NCBI GenBank assembly: GCA_963664595.2
Contig: CAXXOK010000002.1
Coordinates: 248,001-312,000, forward strand
Source of the DNA: CAXXOK01 sp963664595
GTDB lineage: Bacteria > Bacillota > Clostridia > Christensenellales > Aristaeellaceae
Length of the DNA: 64,000 bases
Direction: 5' to 3'
Position numbers and translations under genes: made by a program. Shown piece by piece: positions 17,385 through 24,927 of the stretch (position 1 is the stretch's first letter; every line of letters begins with the position of its first letter). Below the pieces are notes generated by a model. The model was given only the letters and a program-made list of their open reading frames with translations. It did not search any database and was not told the origin of the DNA.

Positions 17385-17551
17385 TCGTAAAGCATAACCC
17401 CGCGTGGCGAAAGCCATCAGGGCGAATGCACCCGTTCCCAAAAAGTCCCTGTTGACGCCCGAGGCAAGGCCGACGGCGAAGAGAGAGGAGGATGACGCAT
17501 GAAAAACCGTTATTTGAACAACAGCTGAGCCTTGCTTCGCTGTTGTTTTTT
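17385..17551 (+). promoter_or_regulatory. Structured leader with 9-codon peptide and attenuator
   Basis: Between promoter and coding gene lies a GC-rich leader with possible short stems (GGCGAAAGCC; GGGCGAATGCACCC). A tiny ORF at 17499-17528 encodes MKNRYLNNS and is preceded by GAGGAGGATGACGC. Its last codons form the left arm of a terminator: AACAACAGC (17517-17525) pairs perfectly with GCTGTTGTT (17539-17547), followed by six T. The peptide stop codon lies in the loop. This is the geometry of translation- or ligand-controlled attenuation, but the leader does not match a riboswitch class I can name. Confidence 0.6.
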
Positions 17552-17600
17552 AGTCGGGCCGCCCTGATCCCGGCCCTGATTTAACAAAGGAGGAGCGCGC

Positions 17601-17855
17601 ATGGACAGTGAAACCCGGCTGGGCTTTATCGGCATCGTGCTGGATACCCGCGAGGTGGCCGACGCCGTGAACCACATCATCGGGGAATATTCCGCGGTGG
17701 TCAAGGCGCGCATCGGCGTGCCCAACAGCACGTCCGCCTCGGCGGTGATCGGGCTGATTGTGGAAGGCGACAACCTGCTGATCGGCTCCCTCACGGCCAA
17801 GCTCGGCAACCTGAAGGGCGTACAGGTGAAAAGCGCCCTGGCGAAAAAGAAATAA
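17601..17855 (+). CDS. TM1266-family iron-only hydrogenase system regulator
   Basis: ACT-like/NikR-C-like domain protein of 84 residues. The whole chain fits the putative TM1266 family found beside [FeFe]-hydrogenase maturation genes: LGFIGIVLDTREVADAVNHI, ARIGVPN and SASAVIGLIVEGD are characteristic. The family has no DNA-binding domain and its exact role is unproven. Start ATG 17601 follows AAAGGAGGAGCGCGC. No hydrogenase or hyd maturation genes are visible; its only close partner is the ECF-type membrane protein 16 bases downstream. Confidence 0.85.
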   Translation: MDSETRLGFIGIVLDTREVADAVNHIIGEYSAVVKARIGVPNSTSASAVIGLIVEGDNLLIGSLTAKLGNLKGVQVKSALAKKK

Positions 17856-17871
17856 TGGAGGAATTCATACT

Positions 17872-18432
17872 ATGAGCTCACAGAATATCCGCAAAATGGT
17901 CGTTACCGCGCTTTTGATCGCGCTTGCCATCGTGTTTCAGCAGCTCCGCTTCGTGCTGGGCGACAACATCGTAACCACCTATATCATCTCAAGTCTGGTC
18001 AACCTGTGCCTGATTGTTGCCACAGTCGCCGTGGGCCTTTGGAGCGGGCTTTCCGTAGCGGTGGTCACGCCGCTGATCGCGCTGATGCAGGGCCATCTGA
18101 AGCTGATCCAGATGCTGCCGTGGATTTTAGCGGGCAATATCGTGCTGGTTCTGATCTTCGCGTTTTTTGCCATGAAGGACAACGCTTCGCTGGCGATTCA
18201 TTGGCCGCGCTGGGCCGTTGTGGGTACCATCGCCGCCCTTGTGAAGTTTGCCGTGATCGCCTTCGGGCAGACCACCGTGATCACCTCGTTGAAAGGCCTC
18301 GCGTTCAACGTGGCGCTGCCCACCGCAACGGCTACCCAGCTGGTGCAGCTGATCACCGCTGTAATCGCTATGGTGCTCGGCGGAATCGTTTTGCCGATGC
18401 TGCCCAAAAAGGTGGTCGGGAAAACCGTGTAG
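17872..18432 (+). CDS. ECF-type transporter S component, unknown substrate
   Basis: Integral membrane protein of 186 residues with five or six helices; the N-terminal KMVVTALLIALAIVFQQLRF is the usual opening of ECF S components and tryptophan-transporter-like proteins. RBS TGGAGGAATTCATACT precedes ATG 17872. It is likely co-transcribed with the TM1266-type regulator and subject to the same leader attenuator. The regulator and leader hint at a metal or cofactor precursor as substrate, but this is inference only. Confidence 0.75.
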   Translation: MSSQNIRKMVVTALLIALAIVFQQLRFVLGDNIVTTYIISSLVNLCLIVATVAVGLWSGLSVAVVTPLIALMQGHLKLIQMLPWILAGNIVLVLIFAFFAMKDNASLAIHWPRWAVVGTIAALVKFAVIAFGQTTVITSLKGLAFNVALPTATATQLVQLITAVIAMVLGGIVLPMLPKKVVGKTV

Positions 18433-18449
18433 TTCTCCGTCCAATTTTT

Positions 18450-18510
18450 CAGCCTCAAGCTGGCGCAAAGATAACACGCCAGCGTGCAAGGGATTTGTTC
18501 GTCACTTGCC
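18450..18510. repeat. R1 repeat, right half only (R1f)
   Basis: Right-hand part of R1: CAGCCTCAAGCTGGC, then GATAACACGCCAGCGTGCAAGG and the terminus TTCGTCACTTGCC. It begins about 18 bases after the ECF-gene stop codon, again directly at a gene 3' end. Confidence 0.65.
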
Positions 18511-18552
18511 TGGCTTTCAGGGGCGGGAGATCAACAGTCAAATGCCCATTCA

Positions 18553-18582
18553 AAAGAGCGCGTTCCTGCGGGAACGCGCTCT
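18553..18582. repeat. Hairpin bordering R2a (left copy)
   Basis: AGAGCGCGTTCC TGC GGAACGCGCTCT is a near-perfect stem. The same hairpin recurs at 18768-18794 on the other side of the R2 repeat, here without a T-run. The pair looks like a duplication bracketing the repeat. Confidence 0.7.
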
Positions 18583-18768
18583 CAGCCTGTCAAAGAACCT
18601 CTTCGGGTCGTTATCTCCGCTCGCTTCATAGCGCCTTGGGCGCTGTTCGCTCGCTTTATCCTTTGTTGTAACGCAAGCCTTTGGGGTTCCACCCCAATCC
18701 CCGGCAAGGGTTTCACCCCTGCACCCTGACCAGGGCTTTCAGCCCTGGACCCTTCTTTTTACAACCTG
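18583..18768 (+). repeat. R2 dispersed repeat, copy R2a
   Basis: About 185 bases beginning CAGCCTGTCAAAGAACC and TTCGGGTCGTTAT, then GCTTCATAGCGCCTTGGGCGC, TTTGTTGTAACGCAAGCC and three consecutive small stem-loops (GGGGTTCCACCCC, GGGTTTCACCC, CCAGGGCTTTCAGCCCTGG), ending before ACAACCTGA. At least three other copies lie in this window, all between convergent genes. It has no protein-like conservation. Confidence 0.8.
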
Positions 18769-18800
18769 AGAGCGCGTTCCTGCGGGAACGCGCTTTTTTT
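18768..18800 (+). terminator. Terminator hairpin bordering R2a (right copy)
   Basis: GAGCGCGTTCCTGCGGGAACGCGC followed by seven T, a good intrinsic terminator on the plus strand, with the same stem as the hairpin at 18553-18582. It lies between the convergent ECF gene and acyltransferase gene. Confidence 0.75.
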
Positions 18801-18823
18801 ATACCCTTCCGGCCAGGTTTGGG

Positions 18824-19810
18824 TTACCGGCTCCGCAGCCTTGTGTTTATCCCTTTTTCCGCCCGCCCGATCAGCCAGTGATACCCGATGCCCAGCAGCA
18901 GGTTGGCCGCGCACAGCAGCGCCCACATCCCCGCCGATACCGTGTACCGCTTGGAAAGCTCATAAATCCAGACATTGATCAGATAGATTTCAAACGAGCT
19001 CTGGCCCACCCACCGCAGCGGGGCAAATACCCGGCTCATCTTCTCTGCCTTACGAAACACAAACGCCAGCCCCATGCACAGCGGCGGCGTGATAAGCAGG
19101 AACGGATACCAGTACATGCCGTAGTCGATCAGCGTCCACGGCTGGCGGTGCAGGCAGTACAGCACCAGCGCAAGTCCCGCCGCAAACGCGAGCGTAAGCC
19201 CGGCACGCAGGGACTCTTTTTTCTCCCCGCCCTGCCACTGCCCAAACGCCATCCCCGCGATAAAAACCGGCAGTCGGGAGATGGGCATCATCTGCTCCAG
19301 GCCGATGTTCGCCGCGCCGATGCCAAACGCGATCACCAGCAGCGCAATCAATCCGCGCCGCCCGTCCCCCCGCAGCACCGCGTACACGGCGGGCGCGAGG
19401 AGCACAAAGGTAAACACGGTGTTGGCAAACCAGTTGTATATGCCGTCCAGCTGCAGCCAGTAGCCCACAAAAAACAGATTGCCCGCGATGCCGCGGATCA
19501 CCTGCGAGGCGGAAAACCCGTACTGCGGATACATGACCGCCATCCACACAATGACAATCGGCAGGTAGGCGGGCAGCAGCTTTTTCATGCGGCGGCCCAG
19601 ATAGGCCCGCAGATCGGCGTTTTTTTGCAGGGAGTAGCAAAGCCCCATCCCCATCAGAAACAGAAAGATGTCCACGCCGCCGTAGCCCAGCAGCCGCAGG
19701 TCATCCGCATGGCCGGGCAGCGCAAGCCCCGAGTGGAACCAGACGATCCACAGCATCGCCAGGCCCTTGAGCTCGTCGCGGTAGCGGCTGACGCGCGCAC
19801 GGTATTCCAT
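18824..19810 (-). CDS. Acyltransferase family 3 membrane protein
   Basis: Multi-pass membrane acyltransferase (OafA/YrhL class, 328 residues) that would transfer acyl groups to surface carbohydrates. About ten hydrophobic segments. The N-terminus has the family layout: DELKGLAMLWIVWFHSG with the conserved catalytic-region His, then GYGGVDIFLFLMGMGLCYSL and GRRMKKLLPAYLPI. There is no extra SGNH domain. The start ATG at 19810 is preceded by CGGGAGGACCAAAGC. It is monocistronic and convergent with the ECF gene; acceptor unknown. Confidence 0.85.
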   Translation of the reverse strand: MEYRARVSRYRDELKGLAMLWIVWFHSGLALPGHADDLRLLGYGGVDIFLFLMGMGLCYSLQKNADLRAYLGRRMKKLLPAYLPIVIVWMAVMYPQYGFSASQVIRGIAGNLFFVGYWLQLDGIYNWFANTVFTFVLLAPAVYAVLRGDGRRGLIALLVIAFGIGAANIGLEQMMPISRLPVFIAGMAFGQWQGGEKKESLRAGLTLAFAAGLALVLYCLHRQPWTLIDYGMYWYPFLLITPPLCMGLAFVFRKAEKMSRVFAPLRWVGQSSFEIYLINVWIYELSKRYTVSAGMWALLCAANLLLGIGYHWLIGRAEKGINTRLRSR

Positions 19811-19866
19811 GCTTTGGTCCTCCCGTTTTTTTACATTCTACCATAAGGCCCCCGCTTTGGATAGTC

Positions 19867-19895
19867 TTGTGGTTCCCCAGCCGATGTTATATAAT
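19867..19895 (+). promoter_or_regulatory. Promoter of the glycosidase-Lgt-like-Ogt/Pyk operon
   Basis: TTGTGG at 19867-19872, 17-base spacer, TATAAT at 19890-19895, 42 bases before the phosphodiester glycosidase start. Confidence 0.6.
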
Positions 19896-19936
19896 AAGCG
19901 TTGATAGAATGAAAAGACAGGAAAGGCAGGCCCACT

Positions 19937-20866
19937 ATGCGATCTGCAAGTCGTCGGAATCTCTTGACACTCTTGGTTTTCACGCTGATGGTGATTCAGC
20001 TTGCGATACCCTTTTCCGTTGGATGTGCCAGCGTTACCGAGCTGCTGGACGCGATCCTGCCCGTCAACAATATTTCCTACCTGCCGCTGGACCGGGATGT
20101 AACCGGGCGCATGCCCCTTGAGGAAAACTTCACCGAAACCAGCTACAGCGACCCGACCATTATGGTGGAGATCGATTCCGTACGCGCGTACAATTCCACC
20201 TTTCATGTGGCGTACGTAAAAATCGCCACCCCCACGCAGATGCGCACGGCCATCGCGGGCAGCTTCGGCTCCAGCCGCACGCTGAAGCCCACGGTGTTTT
20301 CCCGCAGCATGAACGCCGTGGTGCTCATCAACGGCGATTATTACACCAAAACCAAGGCCGGGTACATCGTGCGGCAGGGAGAGGTGTACCGCGAAAAGAC
20401 CGCCCCCAGCATGGATATGCTGCTGGTGGATGAAAACGCCGATTTTCACATCCTTCTGCGCGGCAGGGAAAGCCAGGCGGACGCCATCAGCGCCTATCTG
20501 AAGCAGCATGAAATCGTCAACGGCTTCTTCTTCGGCCCCGCTTTGGTGATTGACGGCGAGGTGCAGGCCATCCCCGACAACTACCAGTTCAACCCCTCCG
20601 GCGATGAGCCCCGCGCCGCCATCGGCCAGCTGGCGCCGCTCACCTACGCGCTGGTTACCGTGGACGGCCGCATTGCCGACAGCGAAGGCGTAACCCAGGC
20701 GGAGCTTGCCGATTTCATGCAGTCCATCGGCTGCGAGCAGGCCTATGGGCTGGACGGCGGCAACTCCTCGGCGCTGGTGTTCCATCATCAGCTGGTCAGC
20801 ATCAAGGATGTAAGCGAGCGCGACGTGAGCGACGTGATCTATTTCGCGTCGGCGATTGACAATTAG
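19937..20866 (+). CDS. Phosphodiester glycosidase family protein (NAGPA domain)
   Basis: Secreted or membrane-anchored protein of 309 residues; N-terminal hydrophobic segment LLTLLVFTLMVIQLAIPF at residues 9-26. The NAGPA (DUF2233) domain fills residues 75-305, with VVLINGDYYT, GFFFGPALVIDGE and the C-terminal AYGLDGGNSSALVF, whose DGG.SS loop is the family signature. Relatives cleave GlcNAc-1-phosphodiesters and are linked to exopolysaccharide or wall modification. The following Lgt-like gene begins 10 bases downstream. Confidence 0.88.
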   Translation: MRSASRRNLLTLLVFTLMVIQLAIPFSVGCASVTELLDAILPVNNISYLPLDRDVTGRMPLEENFTETSYSDPTIMVEIDSVRAYNSTFHVAYVKIATPTQMRTAIAGSFGSSRTLKPTVFSRSMNAVVLINGDYYTKTKAGYIVRQGEVYREKTAPSMDMLLVDENADFHILLRGRESQADAISAYLKQHEIVNGFFFGPALVIDGEVQAIPDNYQFNPSGDEPRAAIGQLAPLTYALVTVDGRIADSEGVTQAELADFMQSIGCEQAYGLDGGNSSALVFHHQLVSIKDVSERDVSDVIYFASAIDN

Positions 20867-20876
20867 GAGCCAAAAT

Positions 20877-22019
20877 ATGTCTTTCACCGTGTTCGGCCTG
20901 AGCGGGTATCCCCTTGTGGCGGCCGTCAGCATGCTGGTATATCTGGCGATTGTGTGGGTGCTGTGGCTGATCGTAGGACTCCGGAAAAAAACGTACCTGC
21001 TGTTTGCTGTATTAAGCGTCGTGCTGGGTGTGCTTTGTTCCCGGCTGCTCTATTGTGCCGTTACCCCCGCTAGCTTTTCGCAATTTCTGTCCGCCGACCT
21101 GTTATCCCCGCAGGGGGGCGGGCTGAGCATGATGGGGTTTTTGCTTGGCATTCTGCTCGCCATCGCCATCGCTGCAAAAATCAACGACAGTCTGTATGAA
21201 TTGCCCTTGTCTGTTTATGCCGATGTTGCCGCCTGCCCGGTGGGGCTTCTCGTTTTTGGGCTGCGGCTTGGAGAAGGCCTGACGGGAGAACTGGGAATCG
21301 GCCGTCAGGTGGATTCCGGGTTCTTAACGGAAAAGCTTCCGTTTCTCTTCGTTACCGAAAAGCTGGGCACAATGGAGCTGTACCGGCTGGCAGTATTCCG
21401 CTACGAAGCGGTTTTCGCCCTGATCATTGTCCTGCTGCTGGTGCTGTATATCTACAGGGCCATTCCGAACCGATTCGGCGATGCGCATAAGCTGTTCATC
21501 CTGCTGTATTGCGGCGGGCAGGTTCTGTTTGAAAGCATGCGCGACGACGGCCATATGGTGCTGGGCTTCATCAGGGTGCAGCAGGTGCTGGCGCTGTTGA
21601 TTCTGCTGGCGCTGCTGTGGGTGATCAGCCGATGGTATGCCGACGCCGACAAGAGCCATGTGCGCAACACCGTAACCGCCGCATGGACGCTGCTGCCCAT
21701 CGCGTTGTTTATTGTAATTCTGATGGTTGCGCCGATCAACCACGTGCTGGATTTAACTGGCCATATCCCGCTGGGGATCGGGCTGCTGGCGGGGATCGGG
21801 CTGTATCTCGCATTCTTCCTGCGTATCAAGGGCGCTGATCCGCGCCTGATTATCCAATGGCTGATTGCGGTATGCGCCGTGATCGGGTGCGTGCTGCTGG
21901 AGTTTTCCATGGATGTTTCCACCAATCTGCCGCTCGACTTTGCGCTGCTGGCGCTGTGCGCCCTCGTGCTGACACTCAGTCCCTACACGTTATACCGCAA
22001 GCTGCTAAAACCGGAATAG
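20877..22019 (+). CDS. Lgt-like multi-pass membrane protein
   Basis: Membrane protein of 380 residues resembling prolipoprotein diacylglyceryl transferase in its N-terminal two thirds: PQGGGLSMMGFLLGILL corresponds to the Lgt GG-rich periplasmic motif, and LRLGEGLTGELGIGRQVD to the RxGNxxNxE signature. The Asn of GN and the motif-1 His are not conserved, so diacylglyceryl transferase activity is uncertain. Four extra C-terminal helices are present. ATG 20877 follows TTAGGAGCCAAAAT. It lies between a phosphodiester glycosidase and Ogt-Pyk; a specialised lipid-transfer role is possible. Confidence 0.6.
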   Translation: MSFTVFGLSGYPLVAAVSMLVYLAIVWVLWLIVGLRKKTYLLFAVLSVVLGVLCSRLLYCAVTPASFSQFLSADLLSPQGGGLSMMGFLLGILLAIAIAAKINDSLYELPLSVYADVAACPVGLLVFGLRLGEGLTGELGIGRQVDSGFLTEKLPFLFVTEKLGTMELYRLAVFRYEAVFALIIVLLLVLYIYRAIPNRFGDAHKLFILLYCGGQVLFESMRDDGHMVLGFIRVQQVLALLILLALLWVISRWYADADKSHVRNTVTAAWTLLPIALFIVILMVAPINHVLDLTGHIPLGIGLLAGIGLYLAFFLRIKGADPRLIIQWLIAVCAVIGCVLLEFSMDVSTNLPLDFALLALCALVLTLSPYTLYRKLLKPE

Positions 22020-22033
22020 GAGGCTGCCCCATA

Positions 22034-24271
22034 ATGAAATCCGCACTCCGCATCACCACCCCTCTGGGCCCGATGACATTGGTGGAGGAGAACGCCGCGC
22101 TGATTGAGCTGCGCTTCGGCGAAGCCCTGCAGCCGGATGAGCCCTTGCACTCCACCCCGCTGCTGCAAAAGGCGGAAGCGGAGCTGGGAGAGTATTTTTC
22201 CGGAGCCCGCAAAGCCTTCACCGTACCGCTGGCCCCCAAGGGCACCGCCTTTCAGCAGTCGGTATGGAACGCGCTTGCAACCATCCCCTACGGTGAAACG
22301 CGCTCCTACGGGGCTATTGCCCGGCAGGTGGGCAACCCGAGGGCCTTCCGCGCCGTGGGCATGGCCAACAACAGAAATCCGCTGCCCGTGATCATCCCCT
22401 GTCACCGCGTGATCGGCGCAAACGGCGGCATGGTGGGCTACGGCGGCGGCCTGCCCATCAAGGAAGCGCTGCTTGCGCTGGAACAAAAACCGCTGACCGC
22501 ACAGGAAGGAAGGCCATGCATGAACGGAATCAAGACCAAAATCATCTGCACGCTGGGCCCTTCCACCGCCGATGACGGCATTCTCCGCGAGATCATGCTG
22601 TCGGGCATGAACGTGGCGCGGCTCAACTTTTCCCACGGCACCCACCAAACGCACGGCGAAACGATGGACCGCGTCAAACGCATGCGCCAGGAGCTGAAGC
22701 TGCCCATCGCCCTGATGCTGGATACCAAGGGCCCGGAGATCCGCATCGGAACCTTTATCGGCAAGAAGATCACCCTTCACCCAGGGGACGCCTTCCGGCT
22801 GTGCACCCATCCGGTGGATGGCACCGCGGAGCGCGTGTCCATTTCCTATCCCGCCCTGCGGGACGACCTGCACCCCGGCGATACCGTGCTGATTGACGAC
22901 GGGCTGGTCAGCCTGAAGGTGACCGCCATCGAACAGGACGCCATCCTGTGCCGCGTGGAAAACGAGGGTTCGATCAGCGACCGCAAAAGCGTTAATGTGC
23001 CGGGCGTAAGCCTGAGCATTCCGTTTTTAAGCGAGCAGGATAAGGATGATATCCGCTTTGGGCTGACCCAGCAGATAGATTTCATCGCCGCCTCGTTCAC
23101 GCGCTGCGCCGCGGATATATTGGAGATCCGCAAGCTGCTGGGGCGCGAGCCGGGCGCCGATCCGCAGATCATTGCCAAGATCGAAAACCACGAGGGCGTG
23201 GACAATATTGACGACATCCTCCGCGTGTCCGACGGCATCATGGTCGCCCGCGGCGACCTGGGCGTGGAAATACCGCTGGAGGATGTGCCTGTGATCCAGA
23301 AACAGCTCATCCACAAGGGGTATTCCTCCGGCAAGCCCGTGATTACCGCCACGCAGATGCTGGACAGCATGATGCAAAACCCCCGCCCCACGCGCGCGGA
23401 AGCTACCGACGTTGCCAATGCCATTTACGACGGCACCAGCGCCATCATGCTCTCGGGCGAAACCGCGGCGGGCAAGTACCCCGTGGAGGCTGTAAAAACC
23501 ATGGTACGCATCGCCGTGCGTACCGAGGCCGATATCAACTATGTAAAGCGCTTCAAGGAATGGGATAGCGACCGCATCCCCGATGTGACCAACGCCATCA
23601 GCCATGCCACCGTTACCAGCGCACACGATCTGGGTGCGGCGGCCATCCTGACGGTTACCAAGTCCGGGCGCACCGCGCGTATGATCTCCAAATACCGCCC
23701 CAACTGCCCCATCATCTGCTGCGCCACCGACGAAACCACGCGCCGTAAATTGAACCTGAGCTGGGGCGTGATTCCGCTGACCATGGAGGAAGCCTACAAC
23801 ACCGACGATCTGTTTGAGCGCGCCATCGAATCCGGCGAAAAAGCCGGGCTGCTGCATAACGGTGAGGTAGTGGTGATGACGGCGGGCGTGCCGCTGGGCA
23901 TCAGCGGCACCACCAACCTGATGAAGGTGCATGTGGTCGGCCATATTCTGGTCACAGGCCGCGGCATCAGCCATTCCAGCGCATGCGCGCAGCTGTGCGT
24001 GTGCCGGACCGAGCAGGAAGCCATCGATAACTTTACCGAGGGCGATATTCTGGTCATCCACCAAACCACCAACGCGCTGCTACCGCAGATCCGCAAGGCC
24101 AGCGGTCTGGTGCTGGAGGACGAGGACCTGAACGGCCACGGCGCGATCGCCGCCATGAGTTTGGACCTGCCCGTGATCATCGGCGCGGAAAACGCCACCA
24201 GGATTTTAAAAAGCGGTTCCGTGGTCACGCTGGACGCCGACCGTGGCGTGGTCAGCTGTAACCCCAACTAA
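22034..24271 (+). CDS. pyk: Fusion of O6-alkylguanine-DNA methyltransferase and pyruvate kinase
   Basis: One uninterrupted frame of 745 residues encodes two unrelated enzymes. Residues 1-155 are an Ogt-type methyltransferase with acceptor Cys in PVIIPCHRVIG near residue 122 and AVGMANNRNP. From Met163 follows a full pyruvate kinase: KTKIICTLGPS, DTKGPEIRIG near 230, IIAKIENHEG near 380, MVARGDLGVEIP near 402, AIMLSGETAAGKYP near 469, and a C-terminal PEP-utiliser-like swivelling domain (GRGISHSSA near 641) as in Bacillus Pyk. Start ATG 22034 follows AGGAGGCTGCCCCATA. An internal ribosome site before Met163 could yield free Pyk as well. Confidence 0.9.
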   Translation: MKSALRITTPLGPMTLVEENAALIELRFGEALQPDEPLHSTPLLQKAEAELGEYFSGARKAFTVPLAPKGTAFQQSVWNALATIPYGETRSYGAIARQVGNPRAFRAVGMANNRNPLPVIIPCHRVIGANGGMVGYGGGLPIKEALLALEQKPLTAQEGRPCMNGIKTKIICTLGPSTADDGILREIMLSGMNVARLNFSHGTHQTHGETMDRVKRMRQELKLPIALMLDTKGPEIRIGTFIGKKITLHPGDAFRLCTHPVDGTAERVSISYPALRDDLHPGDTVLIDDGLVSLKVTAIEQDAILCRVENEGSISDRKSVNVPGVSLSIPFLSEQDKDDIRFGLTQQIDFIAASFTRCAADILEIRKLLGREPGADPQIIAKIENHEGVDNIDDILRVSDGIMVARGDLGVEIPLEDVPVIQKQLIHKGYSSGKPVITATQMLDSMMQNPRPTRAEATDVANAIYDGTSAIMLSGETAAGKYPVEAVKTMVRIAVRTEADINYVKRFKEWDSDRIPDVTNAISHATVTSAHDLGAAAILTVTKSGRTARMISKYRPNCPIICCATDETTRRKLNLSWGVIPLTMEEAYNTDDLFERAIESGEKAGLLHNGEVVVMTAGVPLGISGTTNLMKVHVVGHILVTGRGISHSSACAQLCVCRTEQEAIDNFTEGDILVIHQTTNALLPQIRKASGLVLEDEDLNGHGAIAAMSLDLPVIIGAENATRILKSGSVVTLDADRGVVSCNPN
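22504..22522 (+). promoter_or_regulatory. Internal ribosome binding site at the Ogt-Pyk junction
   Basis: GGAAGGAAGG at 22504-22513 lies 6 bases before ATG 22520, the natural first codon of pyruvate kinase, inside the fused frame. It suggests the fusion arose by loss of the ogt stop codon and that separate Pyk may still be made. Confidence 0.6.
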
Positions 24272-24296
24272 GAAATGCAATCAATTGAAAAAATGA

Positions 24297-24460
24297 TGGG
24301 TCCAGGGGTGATAGCCCTGGTCAGGGTGCAGGGGTGAAACCCCTTGCCCGGGGTATGGGGTGGAACCCCAACGCCTTTCCTCACAACAAATACCCAAAGT
24401 GAGCGAACAGCGCCGCAGGCGCTATGAGGCGAACGGCGATAACGACCCGAAGTTCAAAAA
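24297..24460 (-). repeat. R2 dispersed repeat, copy R2b
   Basis: Inverted copy of R2, about 165 bases, more diverged than the others. Recognisable blocks on the plus strand are GGGTCCAGGGGTGATAGCCCTGG, GCAGGGGTGAAACCCC, GGGGTGGAACCCC, GCGAACAGCGCC and AACGACCCGAAG. It fills the gap between the convergent Ogt-Pyk gene and the TIGR04076 gene. Confidence 0.75.
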
Positions 24461-24462
24461 CC

Positions 24463-24502
24463 AATCAGGCTGCCGCGGCACAAACGCCCCGGCAGCCTGA
24501 TT
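24463..24502 (-). terminator. Terminator of the TIGR04076/phosphoesterase/HerA operon
   Basis: Perfect 13-bp stem, AATCAGGCTGCCG at 24463-24475 with CGGCAGCCTGATT at 24490-24502. Read on the minus strand it is followed by GGTTTTTG. It lies 40 bases after the TIGR04076 stop and directly borders R2b. Confidence 0.75.
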
Positions 24503-24541
24503 ATCTGTCATGTACAATTCAATGATTCATCGATAGTCGCT

Positions 24542-24886
24542 TTATTCAGTGCCTGCCTGTTCCTGGTCCCCGTCCGCATCCGGTATCGCTTCCAGATTGA
24601 AAGCAACCGGGCGTATCCCATCGGTGCAGCAGGCAATCGTCTGCCCGTCCCGCAGGCTCCAGGGCCTGTAGGTGCCTCCGGCGGCCAGCGTGGTAACGTT
24701 GCGGTAGATATCAATCCACGCCCAGGGGCAGAAGCCCTTGGGCATTTCCGAGCTTCCCTCATAGGTGAAGGTGTCCCCCACCTGCAGCAGGGGGCACGGG
24801 CCGACGGCCTGTCCGTCCGTAAGATACGCATCGGCGAAATCCGGATAGAATTCCTTGCGGAGCACCGTAATTCTTACCCTTTGCAT
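24542..24886 (-). CDS. TIGR04076 family protein
   Basis: Uncharacterised small protein of 114 residues that fits the TIGR04076 family along its length: VRITVLRKEFYPDFADAYL, GPCPLLQVGDTF, PKGFCPWAWIDIYR and the hallmark IACCTDGIRPVAFNLE. The conserved Cys residues suggest metal or redox chemistry, but no function is established. RBS GGAAGGGGGATCGAATCCG precedes ATG 24886. It lies 41 bases downstream of the metallophosphoesterase stop. Confidence 0.85.
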   Translation of the reverse strand: MQRVRITVLRKEFYPDFADAYLTDGQAVGPCPLLQVGDTFTYEGSSEMPKGFCPWAWIDIYRNVTTLAAGGTYRPWSLRDGQTIACCTDGIRPVAFNLEAIPDADGDQEQAGTE

Positions 24887-24927
24887 ACGGATTCGATCCC
24901 CCTTCCTGCGCGCCTGCGGCCAGCCGG

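Noticed and set aside
17385..17500. T-box, SAM, M-box or cobalamin riboswitch before the TM1266-type gene
   Set aside because: A CCCAAAAAGTCC..GACGCC stretch is faintly like part of the M-box, but the remaining conserved blocks of each class are absent.
18484..18729. Small frames within R2 copies with a shared SLWGSTPIPGKGFTPAP-like peptide
   Set aside because: The similarity follows from the nucleotide repeat; starts, lengths and frames differ between copies and stem-loops explain the conservation better.
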